Under the pieces are notes generated by a model. That model saw nothing but the letters and a program-made list of their open reading frames with translations. It was not told the DNA's origin and did not search any database. The translations under genes were made by a program, and so were the position numbers. Shown here piece after piece: positions 43,162-52,286 of a stretch of DNA of 64,000 bases (positions within the stretch are counted from its first letter, which is position 1; each line of letters starts with the position of its first letter). The stretch is from Paradevosia shaoguanensis (GTDB lineage: Bacteria > Pseudomonadota > Alphaproteobacteria > Rhizobiales > Devosiaceae), in contig NZ_CP068983.1 in assembly GCF_016801025.1 (NCBI RefSeq), forward strand, positions 1,736,001 to 1,800,000, in the 5' to 3' direction.

Positions 43162-44484
43162 GTGTCCAACCGCACCGTACCTAACGATCTTTCCGCCTTC
43201 TGGATGCCGTTCACGGCCAACCGCCAGTTCAAGAAGGCGCCGCGCATGTTCGTGGCGGCCAAGGACATGTATTACACCACCGCCGATGGGCGGCAGGTGC
43301 TGGACGGCACCGCCGGCCTCTGGTGCGTGAACGCGGGCCATTGCCGCCCCAAGATCGTGGAGGCGATCCAGAACCAGGCGGCCGAGCTCGATTATGCCCC
43401 GGCGTTCCAGATGGGGCACCCCAAGGCGTTCGAACTCGCCAACCGGATCGTGGACATCGCGCCCGAAGGGCTCAACCACGTGCTCTTCACCAATTCCGGG
43501 TCGGAATCGGTGGAAACGGCGCTCAAGGTGGCTTTGGCCTACCAGCGCGTGAAGGGCGAAGGCGCGCGCACCCGCCTCATCGGGCGCGAGCGCGCCTATC
43601 ACGGCGTCAATTTCGGCGGCATCTCGGTGGGCGGCATCGTCACCAACCGGAAAATGTTCGGCACGCTCCTCACGGGCGTCGACCACATGCCGCACACGCA
43701 TAACCTCTCCAAGAACGCCTTTTCCAAGGGCCTGCCGCAGCATGGCGTGGAACTGGCCGACGAGCTCGAGCGCATCATCACACTCCACGATGCCTCGACC
43801 ATCGCCGCCGTCATCGTCGAGCCGGTGGCCGGCTCCACCGGCGTGCTGATCCCGCCGCCAGGCTATCTCCAGCGCCTGCGCGAAATCACCAAGAAGCACG
43901 GTATTCTTCTGATCTTCGATGAGGTCATCACCGGTTACGGGCGCCTCGGCACGCCGTTCGGGGCGGATTATTTCGGCGTGACGCCGGATATTATGGTCAC
44001 GGCCAAGGGCCTCACCAATGGCGTCATCCCGATGGGCGCGGTGCTGGTGTCGAGCGAAATCCACGACGCCTTCATGACCGGGCCGGAACACGTCATCGAG
44101 TTCTTCCACGGCTATACCTATAGCGGCAACCCGATCGCCTCGGCGGCGGGCCTGGCCACGCTTGAGACCTATAAGGACGAAGGCCTCCTGACCCGGGGCG
44201 CGGAACTGGCGCCCTATTTTGAACAGGCGCTGCATTCGCTCAAGGGCGAGCGCCATGTCATCGATATCCGCAATATCGGCCTTGTCGGCGCCATCGAGCT
44301 GGAATCGATCCCCGGCGCGCCGACCAAGCGGGCCTTCGCGGCCTTCGTCAAGGCGTATGAGCAGGGCGTGCTGATCCGCACGACCGGCGACATCATCGCG
44401 CTCTCGCCGCCGCTGATCGTGGAAAAGCAGCATATCGACACCATCGTCGAAACGCTCCGGGGGATCCTGAAAACGCTTGAGTAG
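43162..44484 (+). CDS. Omega-amino acid:pyruvate aminotransferase (beta-alanine transaminase)
   Basis: Converts beta-alanine (from uracil) to malonate semialdehyde, and beta-aminoisobutyrate (from thymine) to methylmalonate semialdehyde. The 440-residue class III PLP enzyme has TNSGSESVETALKVALAYQR near residue 110, LLIFDEVITGYGRLGTPFGA near residue 250 and the PLP lysine in VTAKGLTNGVIPMGAVL near residue 278. GTG 43162 follows AAGGGAG. It is the first gene of the pyrimidine operon after RutR. Confidence 0.92.
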   Translation: MSNRTVPNDLSAFWMPFTANRQFKKAPRMFVAAKDMYYTTADGRQVLDGTAGLWCVNAGHCRPKIVEAIQNQAAELDYAPAFQMGHPKAFELANRIVDIAPEGLNHVLFTNSGSESVETALKVALAYQRVKGEGARTRLIGRERAYHGVNFGGISVGGIVTNRKMFGTLLTGVDHMPHTHNLSKNAFSKGLPQHGVELADELERIITLHDASTIAAVIVEPVAGSTGVLIPPPGYLQRLREITKKHGILLIFDEVITGYGRLGTPFGADYFGVTPDIMVTAKGLTNGVIPMGAVLVSSEIHDAFMTGPEHVIEFFHGYTYSGNPIASAAGLATLETYKDEGLLTRGAELAPYFEQALHSLKGERHVIDIRNIGLVGAIELESIPGAPTKRAFAAFVKAYEQGVLIRTTGDIIALSPPLIVEKQHIDTIVETLRGILKTLE

Positions 44485-44496
44485 AATGGAATGAAT

Positions 44497-44530
44497 GTTC
44501 TATTTTCTAATCACTAGAACGAACGTTCTA
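44497..44530 (+). promoter_or_regulatory. Triple half-site inverted repeats before mmsA
   Basis: GTTCTA (44497-44502), TAGAAC (44515-44520) and GTTCTA (44525-44530). The last two form a near-perfect palindrome TAGAACGAACGTTCTA (44515-44530). GTTCTATTTT is also a direct repeat at 44497 and 44525. It lies 24-57 nt upstream of the mmsA start and looks like an internal operator or promoter within the operon. Confidence 0.5.
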
Positions 44531-44553
44531 TTTTGCGAAGCGGGACCAAAACC

Positions 44554-46050
44554 ATGACCAAGATATCCAATGCCATCGGCGGCAAGCTGGTAATGTCGAG
44601 CTCGACGCGGACGAGCCCGGTCTTCAATCCGGCAACGGGCGAGCAGATTGCGACCCTGCCGCTCTCGACCAATGCCGAGATCGACGCCGCCGTGGCGGCC
44701 GCCAAGGCGGCTTTGCCGGGCTGGGCCAATACGACGCCGATGAAGCGGGCACGCGTGCTCTTCAAGTTCAAGCAACTGCTCGACGAGCATGCGGACGAGC
44801 TGGCGCGCGAGATTTCGCGCGAGCACGGCAAGGTGCATGACGATGCGCTGGGCGAAGTGGCGCGCGGCATCGATGTGGTCGATTTCGCCTGCGGCATCCC
44901 GCAGCTGCTGAAGGGCGAATTCTCGCGCAATGTCGGCCCGAACATCGACACCTATTCGGATCGCCAGCCGCTGGGCGTCGTCGCCGGCATCACGCCGTTC
45001 AACTTCCCGGCAATGGTGCCGCTGTGGATGTATCCGATCGCCATCGCCTGCGGGAATACCTTTATCCTCAAGCCTTCCGAGCGCGATCCGTCGGCGCCGA
45101 TGCTGGCCTGGAAGCTCTTCCAGGAAGCGGGACTGCCCGATGGCGTCTTCAACATCGTCCATGGCGACAAGGAAGCGGTCGACCACATTCTCGACCATCC
45201 CGATATCAAGGCGGTGTCCTTCGTCGGCTCGACCCCGATCGCCGAATATGTCTACCAGCGCGGCACCAAGGCCGGTAAGCGCGTGCAGGCTCTCGGCGGC
45301 GCCAAGAACCACATGATCATCCTGCCCGATGCCGACATGGATCAGGCGGCCGATGCGCTGATGGGCGCCGGCTACGGTTCGGCCGGCGAGCGCTGCATGG
45401 CCATTTCGGTGGCGGTGCCGGTGGGCGACAAGACCGCCGACGCGCTGGTGGCCAAGCTCAAGCCGCGCGTCGAAGCGCTCAAGATCGGTCCGGCGACCGA
45501 CAAGGACGCCCAGATGGGCCCGATCGTCTCGAAAATGCAGCGCGACAAGATCGTCGGCTATATCGACTCGGGCGTCGAACAGGGCGCCGAGCTCGTGGTC
45601 GACGGCCGCGGCTTTTCGCTCCAGGGCTACGAGAACGGCTTTTTCGTCGGCGGCACGCTCTTCGACCACGTGAAGCCCGACATGAAGATTTATCGCGAGG
45701 AAATCTTCGGGCCGGTACTCTCGGTGGTACGCACGCATTCCTACCAGGAAGCGGTCGACCTCATCCACGGCCACGAATATGCCAACGGCACGGCCATCTT
45801 CACCCGCGACGGCGATGCCGCACGCGAGTTTGCCGACAAGATCGAGGTGGGCATGGTAGGCATCAACGTGCCGATTCCGGTGCCGGTGGCCTATCACTCC
45901 TTCGGCGGCTGGAAGCGTTCGCTGTTCGGCGACCATTCGATCTATGGCCCTGAAGGCGTGCATTTCTATACGCGCCTCAAGACCGTCACCACCCGCTGGC
46001 CGGCGGGCATCAAGGAAGGTGCCGAATTCACCTTCCCGTCGATGAAATAA
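44554..46050 (+). CDS. mmsA: CoA-acylating methylmalonate-semialdehyde dehydrogenase
   Basis: Oxidises malonate semialdehyde to acetyl-CoA and methylmalonate semialdehyde to propionyl-CoA. The 498-residue ALDH-family enzyme has the MMSDH signature [20 protein letters not shown] near residue 145, [15 protein letters not shown] near residue 228 and the catalytic Cys in [17 protein letters not shown] near residue 285. The ATG at 44554 ([10 protein letters not shown]) is preferred over a TTG at 44533. It completes the pyrimidine route. Confidence 0.95.
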   Translation: MTKISNAIGGKLVMSSSTRTSPVFNPATGEQIATLPLSTNAEIDAAVAAAKAALPGWANTTPMKRARVLFKFKQLLDEHADELAREISREHGKVHDDALGEVARGIDVVDFACGIPQLLKGEFSRNVGPNIDTYSDRQPLGVVAGITPFNFPAMVPLWMYPIAIACGNTFILKPSERDPSAPMLAWKLFQEAGLPDGVFNIVHGDKEAVDHILDHPDIKAVSFVGSTPIAEYVYQRGTKAGKRVQALGGAKNHMIILPDADMDQAADALMGAGYGSAGERCMAISVAVPVGDKTADALVAKLKPRVEALKIGPATDKDAQMGPIVSKMQRDKIVGYIDSGVEQGAELVVDGRGFSLQGYENGFFVGGTLFDHVKPDMKIYREEIFGPVLSVVRTHSYQEAVDLIHGHEYANGTAIFTRDGDAAREFADKIEVGMVGINVPIPVPVAYHSFGGWKRSLFGDHSIYGPEGVHFYTRLKTVTTRWPAGIKEGAEFTFPSMK

Positions 46051-46071
46051 CAAAAAGCAGAGAGACCAAAA

Positions 46072-47322
46072 ATGGCAGCCCCGGGCGAAAACCTCAAAAT
46101 CAACGGCGATCGGCTCTGGGACACGCTGATGGACATGGCCAGGATCGGGCCGGGTGTGGCGGGCGGCAACAACCGCCAGACCCTGACCGATGCCGATGGC
46201 GAGGGCCGAAAGCTCTTCAAGTCGTGGTGCGATGCGGCCGGGCTCACCATGGGCGTCGACGAAATGGGCACCATGTTCGCCCGTCGCGAAGGCACGGATC
46301 CGGAGGCGCTGCCGGTCTATGTCGGCAGTCACCTGGATACCCAGCCGACGGGCGGCAAGTATGACGGCGTGCTCGGCGTCCTGGGCGGGCTCGAAGTCGT
46401 ACGCACGATGAACGACCTCGGCATCAAGACCAGGCACCCGATCGTGGTCACCAACTGGACCAACGAGGAAGGCACCCGCTTCGCCCCGGCCATGCTGGCT
46501 TCGGGCGTCTTTGCCGGCATGCATGACCAGGACTGGGCCTATGCCCGCAAGGATCATGACGGCAAGACCTTTGGCGAGGAGCTGGAGCGGATCGGCTGGA
46601 AGGGCACCGAGAAGACCGGGGATCGCAAGATCCACGCCTATTACGAGCTCCATATCGAGCAGGGCCCGATCCTCGAGGACGAAAATATCGACATTGGCGT
46701 GGTCACCCACGGCCAGGGCCTCAAGTGGCTGCAGGTGACGCTCACCGGCAAGGAAGCCCATACCGGCTCGACCCCGATGCCCAAGCGCCGCAATGCGAGC
46801 CTCGGCATGGCCCGGGTGATCGAGCTCGTCCACGAAGTGGCGATGGATTATCAGCCGGACGCGGTGGGCGCTGTCGGCCATATCGACGTCTATCCCAACT
46901 CGCGCAACATCATAGTGGGCAAGGCCGTCTTCACCATCGACATCCGCTCGCCCGACAAGGACGTGCTCGACGAGATGGACACGCGTATTCGCCTCGGCAT
47001 CGAGACCATCGCCGAAGCCCTCGATATTTTGAGCGAAGTCGAGCAGGTCGGGCATTTCGATCCCGTGGCGTTCGATCCCAAGCTCGTGGACACGGTGCGG
47101 GCGGCGGCGGATCGCGCCGGCTACACGCATCGCGACATCGTCTCGGGCGCAGGGCATGATGCCTGCTGGATCAATCGCGTCGCGCCGGCGGCGATGATCT
47201 TTTGTCCCTGCGTGGATGGGCTTTCGCATAACGAGGCCGAGACCATCACCAGGGATTGGGCGGCGGCGGGAACGGATGTGCTGTTCCATGCGGTGCTTGA
47301 TACGGCGGAGATCGTGGATTGA
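46072..47322 (+). CDS. N-carbamoyl-beta-alanine amidohydrolase (beta-ureidopropionase, M20 family)
   Basis: Hydrolyses N-carbamoyl-beta-alanine to beta-alanine, CO2 and ammonia, the third step of reductive pyrimidine breakdown. The 416-residue di-zinc enzyme has YVGSHLDTQPTGGKYDGVLG near residue 83, NWTNEEGTRFAPAMLASG near residue 126, YELHIEQGPILEDENIDIG near residue 190 and SGAGHDACWINRVAP near residue 360. Allantoate amidohydrolase is a related possibility, but the operon favours this role. It overlaps no neighbour; the DUF559 ORF starts 2 nt after its stop. Confidence 0.92.
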   Translation: MAAPGENLKINGDRLWDTLMDMARIGPGVAGGNNRQTLTDADGEGRKLFKSWCDAAGLTMGVDEMGTMFARREGTDPEALPVYVGSHLDTQPTGGKYDGVLGVLGGLEVVRTMNDLGIKTRHPIVVTNWTNEEGTRFAPAMLASGVFAGMHDQDWAYARKDHDGKTFGEELERIGWKGTEKTGDRKIHAYYELHIEQGPILEDENIDIGVVTHGQGLKWLQVTLTGKEAHTGSTPMPKRRNASLGMARVIELVHEVAMDYQPDAVGAVGHIDVYPNSRNIIVGKAVFTIDIRSPDKDVLDEMDTRIRLGIETIAEALDILSEVEQVGHFDPVAFDPKLVDTVRAAADRAGYTHRDIVSGAGHDACWINRVAPAAMIFCPCVDGLSHNEAETITRDWAAAGTDVLFHAVLDTAEIVD

Positions 47323-47324
47323 TC

Positions 47325-47891
47325 ATGGCCCGGCTTCCCGAGACAGGCGCTGCGCCCACCTCGCCCCTCCGGGGAGAGGGCGACGCGCGGCGTCGGGTGA
47401 GGGGGGCCAAGGTCACCAGAGCCAAAGCCCTGCGTAGCAACGCCACCGATGCCGAAGGGCGGTTGTGGCTGCATCTGCGCAATCGGCTGCTTGGCGGCCA
47501 CAAATTCGCGCGGCAGGTGCCGGTTGGTCCCTATGTCGCCGATTTCATCTGCCGCGAAAAAGGCCTTGTCGTTGAAATCGATGGCAGCCAGCATGCAGGC
47601 TCCGACGCCGATGCCAGGCGAGCGGCGCGTCTGAATGCGCAAGGTTATTCCGTGGTGCGGTTCTGGAACGACGAAGTGCTGGAAAACACGGACGGGGTGC
47701 TCCTGGCGTTGCTCGCAACGCTGAACGGAGACCCCTCACCCGACCTCCGCTTCGCTCCGGCCACCCTCTCCCCGACGGGGCGAGGGACAAGAGGCGCCCG
47801 TGCCGCCAGCGCCGCTGTTGCGGCACGAAGCAAACAGCAACCCCAATCGGTTCCTCTCCCCGACGGGGAGAGGTTAGGTGAGGGGTCTTAG
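47325..47891 (+). CDS. DUF559 (Vsr-like) endonuclease-domain protein
   Basis: A 188-residue ORF with a DUF559 nuclease-like core at about 33-130: LRSNATDAEGRLWLHLRNRL, GGHKFARQVPVGPYVADFIC, EKGLVVEIDGSQHAGSDADA. The Asp, Glu and His-type residues (ADF, EIDGSQH) match the PD-(D/E)XK/Vsr-like site. The first 30 residues (TSPLRGEGDARRRVRG) and the last 50 (LSPTGRGTRG, VPLPDGERLGEGS) are translations of palindromic repeats. The real start may be GTG 47397, inside the left repeat. It sits between two pyrimidine genes. Confidence 0.78.
   Translation: MARLPETGAAPTSPLRGEGDARRRVRGAKVTRAKALRSNATDAEGRLWLHLRNRLLGGHKFARQVPVGPYVADFICREKGLVVEIDGSQHAGSDADARRAARLNAQGYSVVRFWNDEVLENTDGVLLALLATLNGDPSPDLRFAPATLSPTGRGTRGARAASAAVAARSKQQPQSVPLPDGERLGEGS
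47356..47406 (-). repeat. Left palindromic repeat bordering the DUF559 ORF
   Basis: Two stems (CGCCCCTCC/GGGGAGAGGGCG and CGACG/CGTCG) followed by GGGTGAGGGG. Read on the minus strand it begins CCCCTCACCCGACG, the same way the middle unit (47732) begins on the plus strand, so these two units are inverted relative to each other. Confidence 0.7.
47732..47786 (+). repeat. Middle palindromic repeat at the 3' end of the DUF559 domain
   Basis: Begins CCCCTCACCCGAC and ends with the stem CCCTCTCCCCGACGGGGCGAGG at 47764-47785. It is translated as the C-terminal tail of the DUF559 ORF and is inverted relative to the left unit. Confidence 0.7.
47853..47886 (-). repeat. Right palindromic repeat after the DUF559 domain
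   Basis: CCTCTCCCC-GAC-GGGGAGAGG (47853-47873), a perfect 9-bp stem, then TTAGGTGAGGGG. It has the same orientation as the left unit. The ORF stop lies 3 nt beyond. Confidence 0.7.
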
Positions 47892-47958
47892 ACCACCGAT
47901 CCATCCGCCGCTGAGGGGCGCGGGTGGGTCCGAACACAGGACTACAAGGGCAGGGATA

Positions 47959-49413
47959 ATGAGCAGCAAGGTTATCAAGGGCGGGACCGTGGTCACTGCC
48001 GATCTTTCCTATCCGGCTGACGTCAAAATCGAAGATGGCGTGATCGTCGAGATCGGCAAGGATCTTTCCGGCGACGAGGTGCTCGATGCCACCGGGTGCT
48101 ATGTCATGCCGGGCGGGATCGATCCGCATACGCACCTCGAAATGCCCTTCATGGGCACCTATTCCACCGACGATTTCGAAAGCGGCACGCGGGCGGGGCT
48201 TGCCGGCGGCACCACGATGGTGGTGGACTTCTGCCTGCCCAATCCCAACCAGTCGCTGCTCGAGGCGCTGCAGATGTGGGACAACAAGACCGCCAAGGCT
48301 TCGGCGGACTATTCCTTCCACATGGCCATCACCTGGTGGGGCGAGCAGGTCTTTGATGAAATGGCCGAGGTCGTCGATCGCGGCATCACCTCGTTCAAGC
48401 ATTTCATGGCCTATAAGGGCTCGCTGATGGTGGACGACGACGAGATGTTCTCGTCCTTCCAGCGTTGCGCGGACCTGGGCGCACTGCCGCTCGTCCATGC
48501 CGAGAACGGCGACATCGTCGCGCAGATGACGGCCAAGCTTCTGGCAGAGGGCAATAACGGGCCGGAAGGCCATGCCTATTCCCGGCCGCCGGAAGTAGAG
48601 GGCGAAGCCACCAACCGCGCCATCATGATCGCCGACATGGCCGGCGTGCCGCTCTATGTGGTGCACGTCTCGTGCGAACAGAGCCACGAAGCCATCCGCC
48701 GGGCGCGGGCCAAGGGCATGCGCGTCTTCGGCGAGCCGCTGATCCAGCATCTGGTGCTCGACGAAAGCGAATACTTTAATCCGGACTGGGACTATGCGGC
48801 GCGCCGGGTGATGAGCCCGCCCTTCCGCAACAAGCTGCACCAGGATTCGCTGTGGTCGGGCCTGGCCTCGGGCTCGCTCCAGGTGGTGGCGACGGACCAT
48901 TGCGCCTTCACCACCGAGCAGAAGCGCGTCGGCCTGGGCAATTTCGCCAAGATTCCGAACGGCACGGGCGGGCTCGAAGACCGCATGCCGTTGCTCTGGA
49001 CCAAGGGCGTCAACACCGGGCGGCTGACCCCGAACGAGTTCGTCGCGGTCACGTCCACCAACATCGCCAAGATCCTCAACTGCTACCCGAAGAAGGGCGC
49101 GGTCCTCGTGGGTGCCGACGCCGACATCGTCGTCTGGGACCCCAAGCGCAAGAAGACCATTACGGCCAGGAGCCAGCAGTCGATCATCGACTACAACGTG
49201 TTTGAGGGTTTTGAGGTCACCGGCCTGCCGCGCTACGTGCTGACGCGCGGCGATGTCGCCATCGTCGAGGACAAGGTCGACGCCAGGCCCGGCCACGGAA
49301 AATTCGTGGCGCGCGAGCCCAAGGGCGCCGTCAACCGCGCGCTCTCGACCTGGAAGGAAATCACTGCGCCCCGAAAGGTGCAGCGCTCCGGCATTCCGGC
49401 GACGGGTGTTTGA
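47959..49413 (+). CDS. hydA: Dihydropyrimidinase (D-hydantoinase)
   Basis: Opens the ring of dihydrouracil/dihydrothymine, the second step of the pathway. The 484-residue cyclic amidohydrolase has metal ligands in PGGIDPHTHLEMPFMGTYST near residue 54, the carboxylated Lys in SFKHFMAYKGSLMVDDDE near residue 145, His in LPLVHAENGDIVAQM near residue 180, His in YVVHVSCEQSHEAI near residue 235 and Asp in VVATDHCAFTTEQKR near residue 312. The ATG at 47959 gives the family start. Its stop overlaps the next ATG (TGATG). Confidence 0.95.
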   Translation: MSSKVIKGGTVVTADLSYPADVKIEDGVIVEIGKDLSGDEVLDATGCYVMPGGIDPHTHLEMPFMGTYSTDDFESGTRAGLAGGTTMVVDFCLPNPNQSLLEALQMWDNKTAKASADYSFHMAITWWGEQVFDEMAEVVDRGITSFKHFMAYKGSLMVDDDEMFSSFQRCADLGALPLVHAENGDIVAQMTAKLLAEGNNGPEGHAYSRPPEVEGEATNRAIMIADMAGVPLYVVHVSCEQSHEAIRRARAKGMRVFGEPLIQHLVLDESEYFNPDWDYAARRVMSPPFRNKLHQDSLWSGLASGSLQVVATDHCAFTTEQKRVGLGNFAKIPNGTGGLEDRMPLLWTKGVNTGRLTPNEFVAVTSTNIAKILNCYPKKGAVLVGADADIVVWDPKRKKTITARSQQSIIDYNVFEGFEVTGLPRYVLTRGDVAIVEDKVDARPGHGKFVAREPKGAVNRALSTWKEITAPRKVQRSGIPATGV

Positions 49414-50252
49414 TGACGGCCGACCTCACTTTGGACCAAACCCGCGCTGCCCCGACCTCTACGGGCGGCGCGCCGGCAGCCGTGGTTTCCGCCCGTGGCC
49501 TGGGACTGACGTTCCAGACCAATGACGGGCCCGTCCATGCGCTCTCGGACGTCAATCTCGACATCAACAAGGGCGAATTCGTTTCCTTCATCGGCCCGTC
49601 GGGGTGCGGCAAGACCACGTTCCTGCGCACCATCGCCGATCTCGAACAGCCGACCACAGGCACGCTCAGTGTCAACGGCATGACCCCGCAGGGCGCGCGG
49701 GAGAGCCGGGCCTATGGCTATGTGTTCCAGGCGCCAGCCCTCTTCCCCTGGCGCACCATCGAGAAGAACGTGGCGCTGCCGCTCGAAGTCATGGGCTATT
49801 CGGCCGAGGAGCGCGCCAAGCGCATCCAGGGGACGCTGGACCTCGTCAACCTCACCGGGTTCGAGCACAAATATCCCTGGCAGCTCTCGGGCGGCATGCA
49901 GCAGCGCGCCTCCATCGCCCGCGCCCTCGCCTTCGATGCCGATCTCCTGCTCATGGACGAGCCTTTTGGCGCGCTCGACGAGATTGTCCGCGATCACCTG
50001 AATTCGGAACTCCTCAAGCTCTGGGCGCGGACGCAGAAAACCATCTGCTTTGTCACCCACTCGATCCCCGAGGCGGTCTATCTCTCGACCAAGATCGTGG
50101 TGATGTCGCCGCGTCCCGGCCGGGTGACCGACGTCATCGAGTCCACGCTTCCCCCCGAGCGGCCGCTCGATATCCGCGAGACGCCCGAATTTCTGGCGAT
50201 TGCCGCGCGGGTCCGCGATGGCCTCCGCGCCGGCCACTCCTACGAGGAATAG
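49413..50252 (+). CDS. ABC transporter ATP-binding protein (SsuB/TauB/ThiZ-like), probably for pyrimidines
   Basis: Powers import by the adjacent permeases. The 279-residue ATPase has Walker A FIGPSGCGKTTFLRTIADLE near residue 62, Q-loop GYVFQAPALFPWRTIEKNV, signature LSGGMQQRASIARALAF near residue 156, Walker B LLLMDEPFGALDE near residue 176 and the switch His in ICFVTHSIPEAVYLS. ATG 49413 overlaps the hydA stop by one base, so the transporter is coupled to dihydropyrimidinase. Confidence 0.92.
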   Translation: MTADLTLDQTRAAPTSTGGAPAAVVSARGLGLTFQTNDGPVHALSDVNLDINKGEFVSFIGPSGCGKTTFLRTIADLEQPTTGTLSVNGMTPQGARESRAYGYVFQAPALFPWRTIEKNVALPLEVMGYSAEERAKRIQGTLDLVNLTGFEHKYPWQLSGGMQQRASIARALAFDADLLLMDEPFGALDEIVRDHLNSELLKLWARTQKTICFVTHSIPEAVYLSTKIVVMSPRPGRVTDVIESTLPPERPLDIRETPEFLAIAARVRDGLRAGHSYEE

Positions 50253-50258
50253 GCGGGA

Positions 50259-51167
50259 ATGCAGCAAGGCAAGAACGCCATTCCCGTCATCATCGTGCTC
50301 CTGGCGCTCGTCGTCATCTGGTACGTGGCCTCGCTCTGGCTCAACACGCCCTGGCAATACCAGGTCTATGCCAACAAGGGCGTGACCGACTGGACGGCGC
50401 AGCAATTCGTGCTCGATGCCTGGGCGCAGGACCGGCCGGTGCTGCCGTCTCCCCATCAGGTGGCGACCGAAATCTGGAAGACCACCGGGGAAATCGCGGT
50501 GACCTCCAAGAAGAGCCTTTTCTACCACGCCTGGATCACGCTTTCGGCGACCCTGGCCGGGTTCGTCATGGGGACGGTGCTCGGCATTCTCCTGGCCGTA
50601 CTCATCGTCCATAACGGGGCGATGAACCGCTCACTGATGCCGTGGGTCATTGCCAGCCAGACCATTCCGATCCTAGCGCTGGCGCCGCTATTCGTCGTCA
50701 TCGGCTTTAACCTCTTCACCGCGCCCCCGCTCGGCCTGCCGGCCGACACGGCGCGCTTCATTTCCAAGGCCATCATCTCGGCCTATCTCGCCTTCTTCCC
50801 GGTGACGGTGGGGATGGTGAAGGGGCTCAGGAGCCCCGAATTCATCCAGCTCGATCTCATGCACACCTACAATGCCTCCGCGTCCCAGGTGTTCTGGAAG
50901 CTGCGCTGGCCTTCGGCCCTGCCGTTCCTCTTCACCTCGATGAAGGTGGCGGTTGCGGCGAGCCTGGTCGGCGCCATTGTCGGCGAAATGCCGACCGGCG
51001 CGGTGGCCGGGCTCGGGGCGCGGCTGCTTGCCGGCTCCTATTACGGACAGACCGTGCAGATCTGGTCGGCGCTGTTCGCCGCCTCGGCGCTGGCGGCCGT
51101 GCTGGTCATCGCCGTCGGCCTTGTCGAAAGACTGGTCAATGCCCGCATGGGAGCGCGCCCGGCATGA
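50259..51167 (+). CDS. ABC transporter permease 1 (BPD_transp_1)
   Basis: A 302-residue inner-membrane permease with about seven helices and an N-terminal signal-anchor helix (IPVIIVLLALVVIWYVASLW). The EAA-type cytoplasmic loop is NASASQVFWKLRWPSALPFL near residue 205. A soluble loop of about 55 residues follows the first helix. It pairs with permease 2, whose start overlaps its stop (ATGA at 51164-51167). Confidence 0.9.
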   Translation: MQQGKNAIPVIIVLLALVVIWYVASLWLNTPWQYQVYANKGVTDWTAQQFVLDAWAQDRPVLPSPHQVATEIWKTTGEIAVTSKKSLFYHAWITLSATLAGFVMGTVLGILLAVLIVHNGAMNRSLMPWVIASQTIPILALAPLFVVIGFNLFTAPPLGLPADTARFISKAIISAYLAFFPVTVGMVKGLRSPEFIQLDLMHTYNASASQVFWKLRWPSALPFLFTSMKVAVAASLVGAIVGEMPTGAVAGLGARLLAGSYYGQTVQIWSALFAASALAAVLVIAVGLVERLVNARMGARPA

Positions 51168-52255
51168 GCCAGCTGCAATATTATCTCGCCATCGTCGCCG
51201 GGGGCGTCTCGGCCCTCGCCTTCGCGCTGCTCGTCAACTGGGGCTTCGGCAGCCAGTTCGCCATGGCCGCCGTGCTGGCGCTCGGGGTTGTTTCGCTCGG
51301 CCGCTTCTGGCTCGGCTGGTCGCTCTGGCTGGATGGCGCCATCGCCCTTTTCGGCGCTATCCTCCTGATGGTGGCGCTGCCGGGCATCGTGCCGGCGCCG
51401 ACCTGGTTCTGGGCGGCGCTCATCGCCTTCTGGCTCTTCGGATGGCTGTTCGTCGAACGCCTGTCCAAGGCGATCGGTGACAAGAAAATCGACCAGCGTG
51501 TCGGGGTGATCATCCCCATCGTCTTCGGCGCAGCGCTGCTCGTCATCTGGGAGGCCGTCACCGTCGGCCTTGCGGTGCCGACGGTCATCATGCCGCCGCC
51601 CTCGATGATCTGGGCCAAGCTCATTTCGAGCGTGCCGACGCTGCTCGCCGACTTCAACCAGACGTTCCTCAAGGCCGTGCTGATCGGCTATGTCATCGGG
51701 TGCGGCTCGGGGTTCCTCGTGGCCATCCTCATCGACCGCTCGCCCTTCTTCAAACGGGGCCTGCTGCCGCTCGGCAATTTCGTCTCGGCGCTGCCGATCA
51801 TCGGCGTCGCCCCCATCATGGTGATGTGGTTCGGCTTTGACTGGCCGTCCAAGGCCGCGGTGGTGGTGGTGATGACGTTCTTCCCGATGCTGGTGAACAC
51901 CATTGCGGGGCTGTCGGCCTCCGGCAACATGGAGCGCGACCTCATGCGCACCTATGCGTCGGGCTATTGGCAGACCCTCTTCAAGTTGCGCTTGCCCGCC
52001 GCGGCGCCCTTCATCTTCAATGCCTTGAAGATCAATTCGACCCTGGCGCTGATCGGGGCGATCGTGGCGGAATTTTTCGGGACGCCCATTGTGGGAATGG
52101 GCTTCCGGATATCGACCGAAGTCGGCCGGATGAATGTCGACATGGTTTGGGCGGAGATCGCGGTGGCGGCGGTCGCGGGCTCCGTCTTCTACGGGGTGAT
52201 AGCCCTCTTCGAGAGGGCCGTCACTTTCTGGCACCCGTCCGTCCGTGGTGGATGA
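51164..52255 (+). CDS. ABC transporter permease 2 with N-terminal membrane extension
   Basis: A 363-residue permease. The core (about 115-363) has the EAA loop TYASGYWQTLFKLRLPAAAP near residue 262. Ahead of it is an extra segment of about 105 residues with roughly three helices (YYLAIVAGGVSALAFALLVN, FAMAAVLALGVVSLGRFW, WLDGAIALFGAILLMVALPG and following) not found in most SsuC/TauC-type permeases of about 260-280 residues. The function of the extension is unknown. Confidence 0.9.
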   Translation: MSQLQYYLAIVAGGVSALAFALLVNWGFGSQFAMAAVLALGVVSLGRFWLGWSLWLDGAIALFGAILLMVALPGIVPAPTWFWAALIAFWLFGWLFVERLSKAIGDKKIDQRVGVIIPIVFGAALLVIWEAVTVGLAVPTVIMPPPSMIWAKLISSVPTLLADFNQTFLKAVLIGYVIGCGSGFLVAILIDRSPFFKRGLLPLGNFVSALPIIGVAPIMVMWFGFDWPSKAAVVVVMTFFPMLVNTIAGLSASGNMERDLMRTYASGYWQTLFKLRLPAAAPFIFNALKINSTLALIGAIVAEFFGTPIVGMGFRISTEVGRMNVDMVWAEIAVAAVAGSVFYGVIALFERAVTFWHPSVRGG

Positions 52256-52286
52256 GCCGGGTAATCAAGGGAAAGGGGAAACGTCA

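Noticed and set aside
44500-47289. A 929-codon open frame on the minus strand opposite mmsA and the amidohydrolase
   Set aside because: It mirrors two well-supported plus-strand genes in a GC-rich sequence, and its translation is His/Arg/Val-rich with no recognisable domain. Other long antisense frames (opposite nusA, glnD, lnt, adenine deaminase, corC and GH43) were rejected for the same reason.
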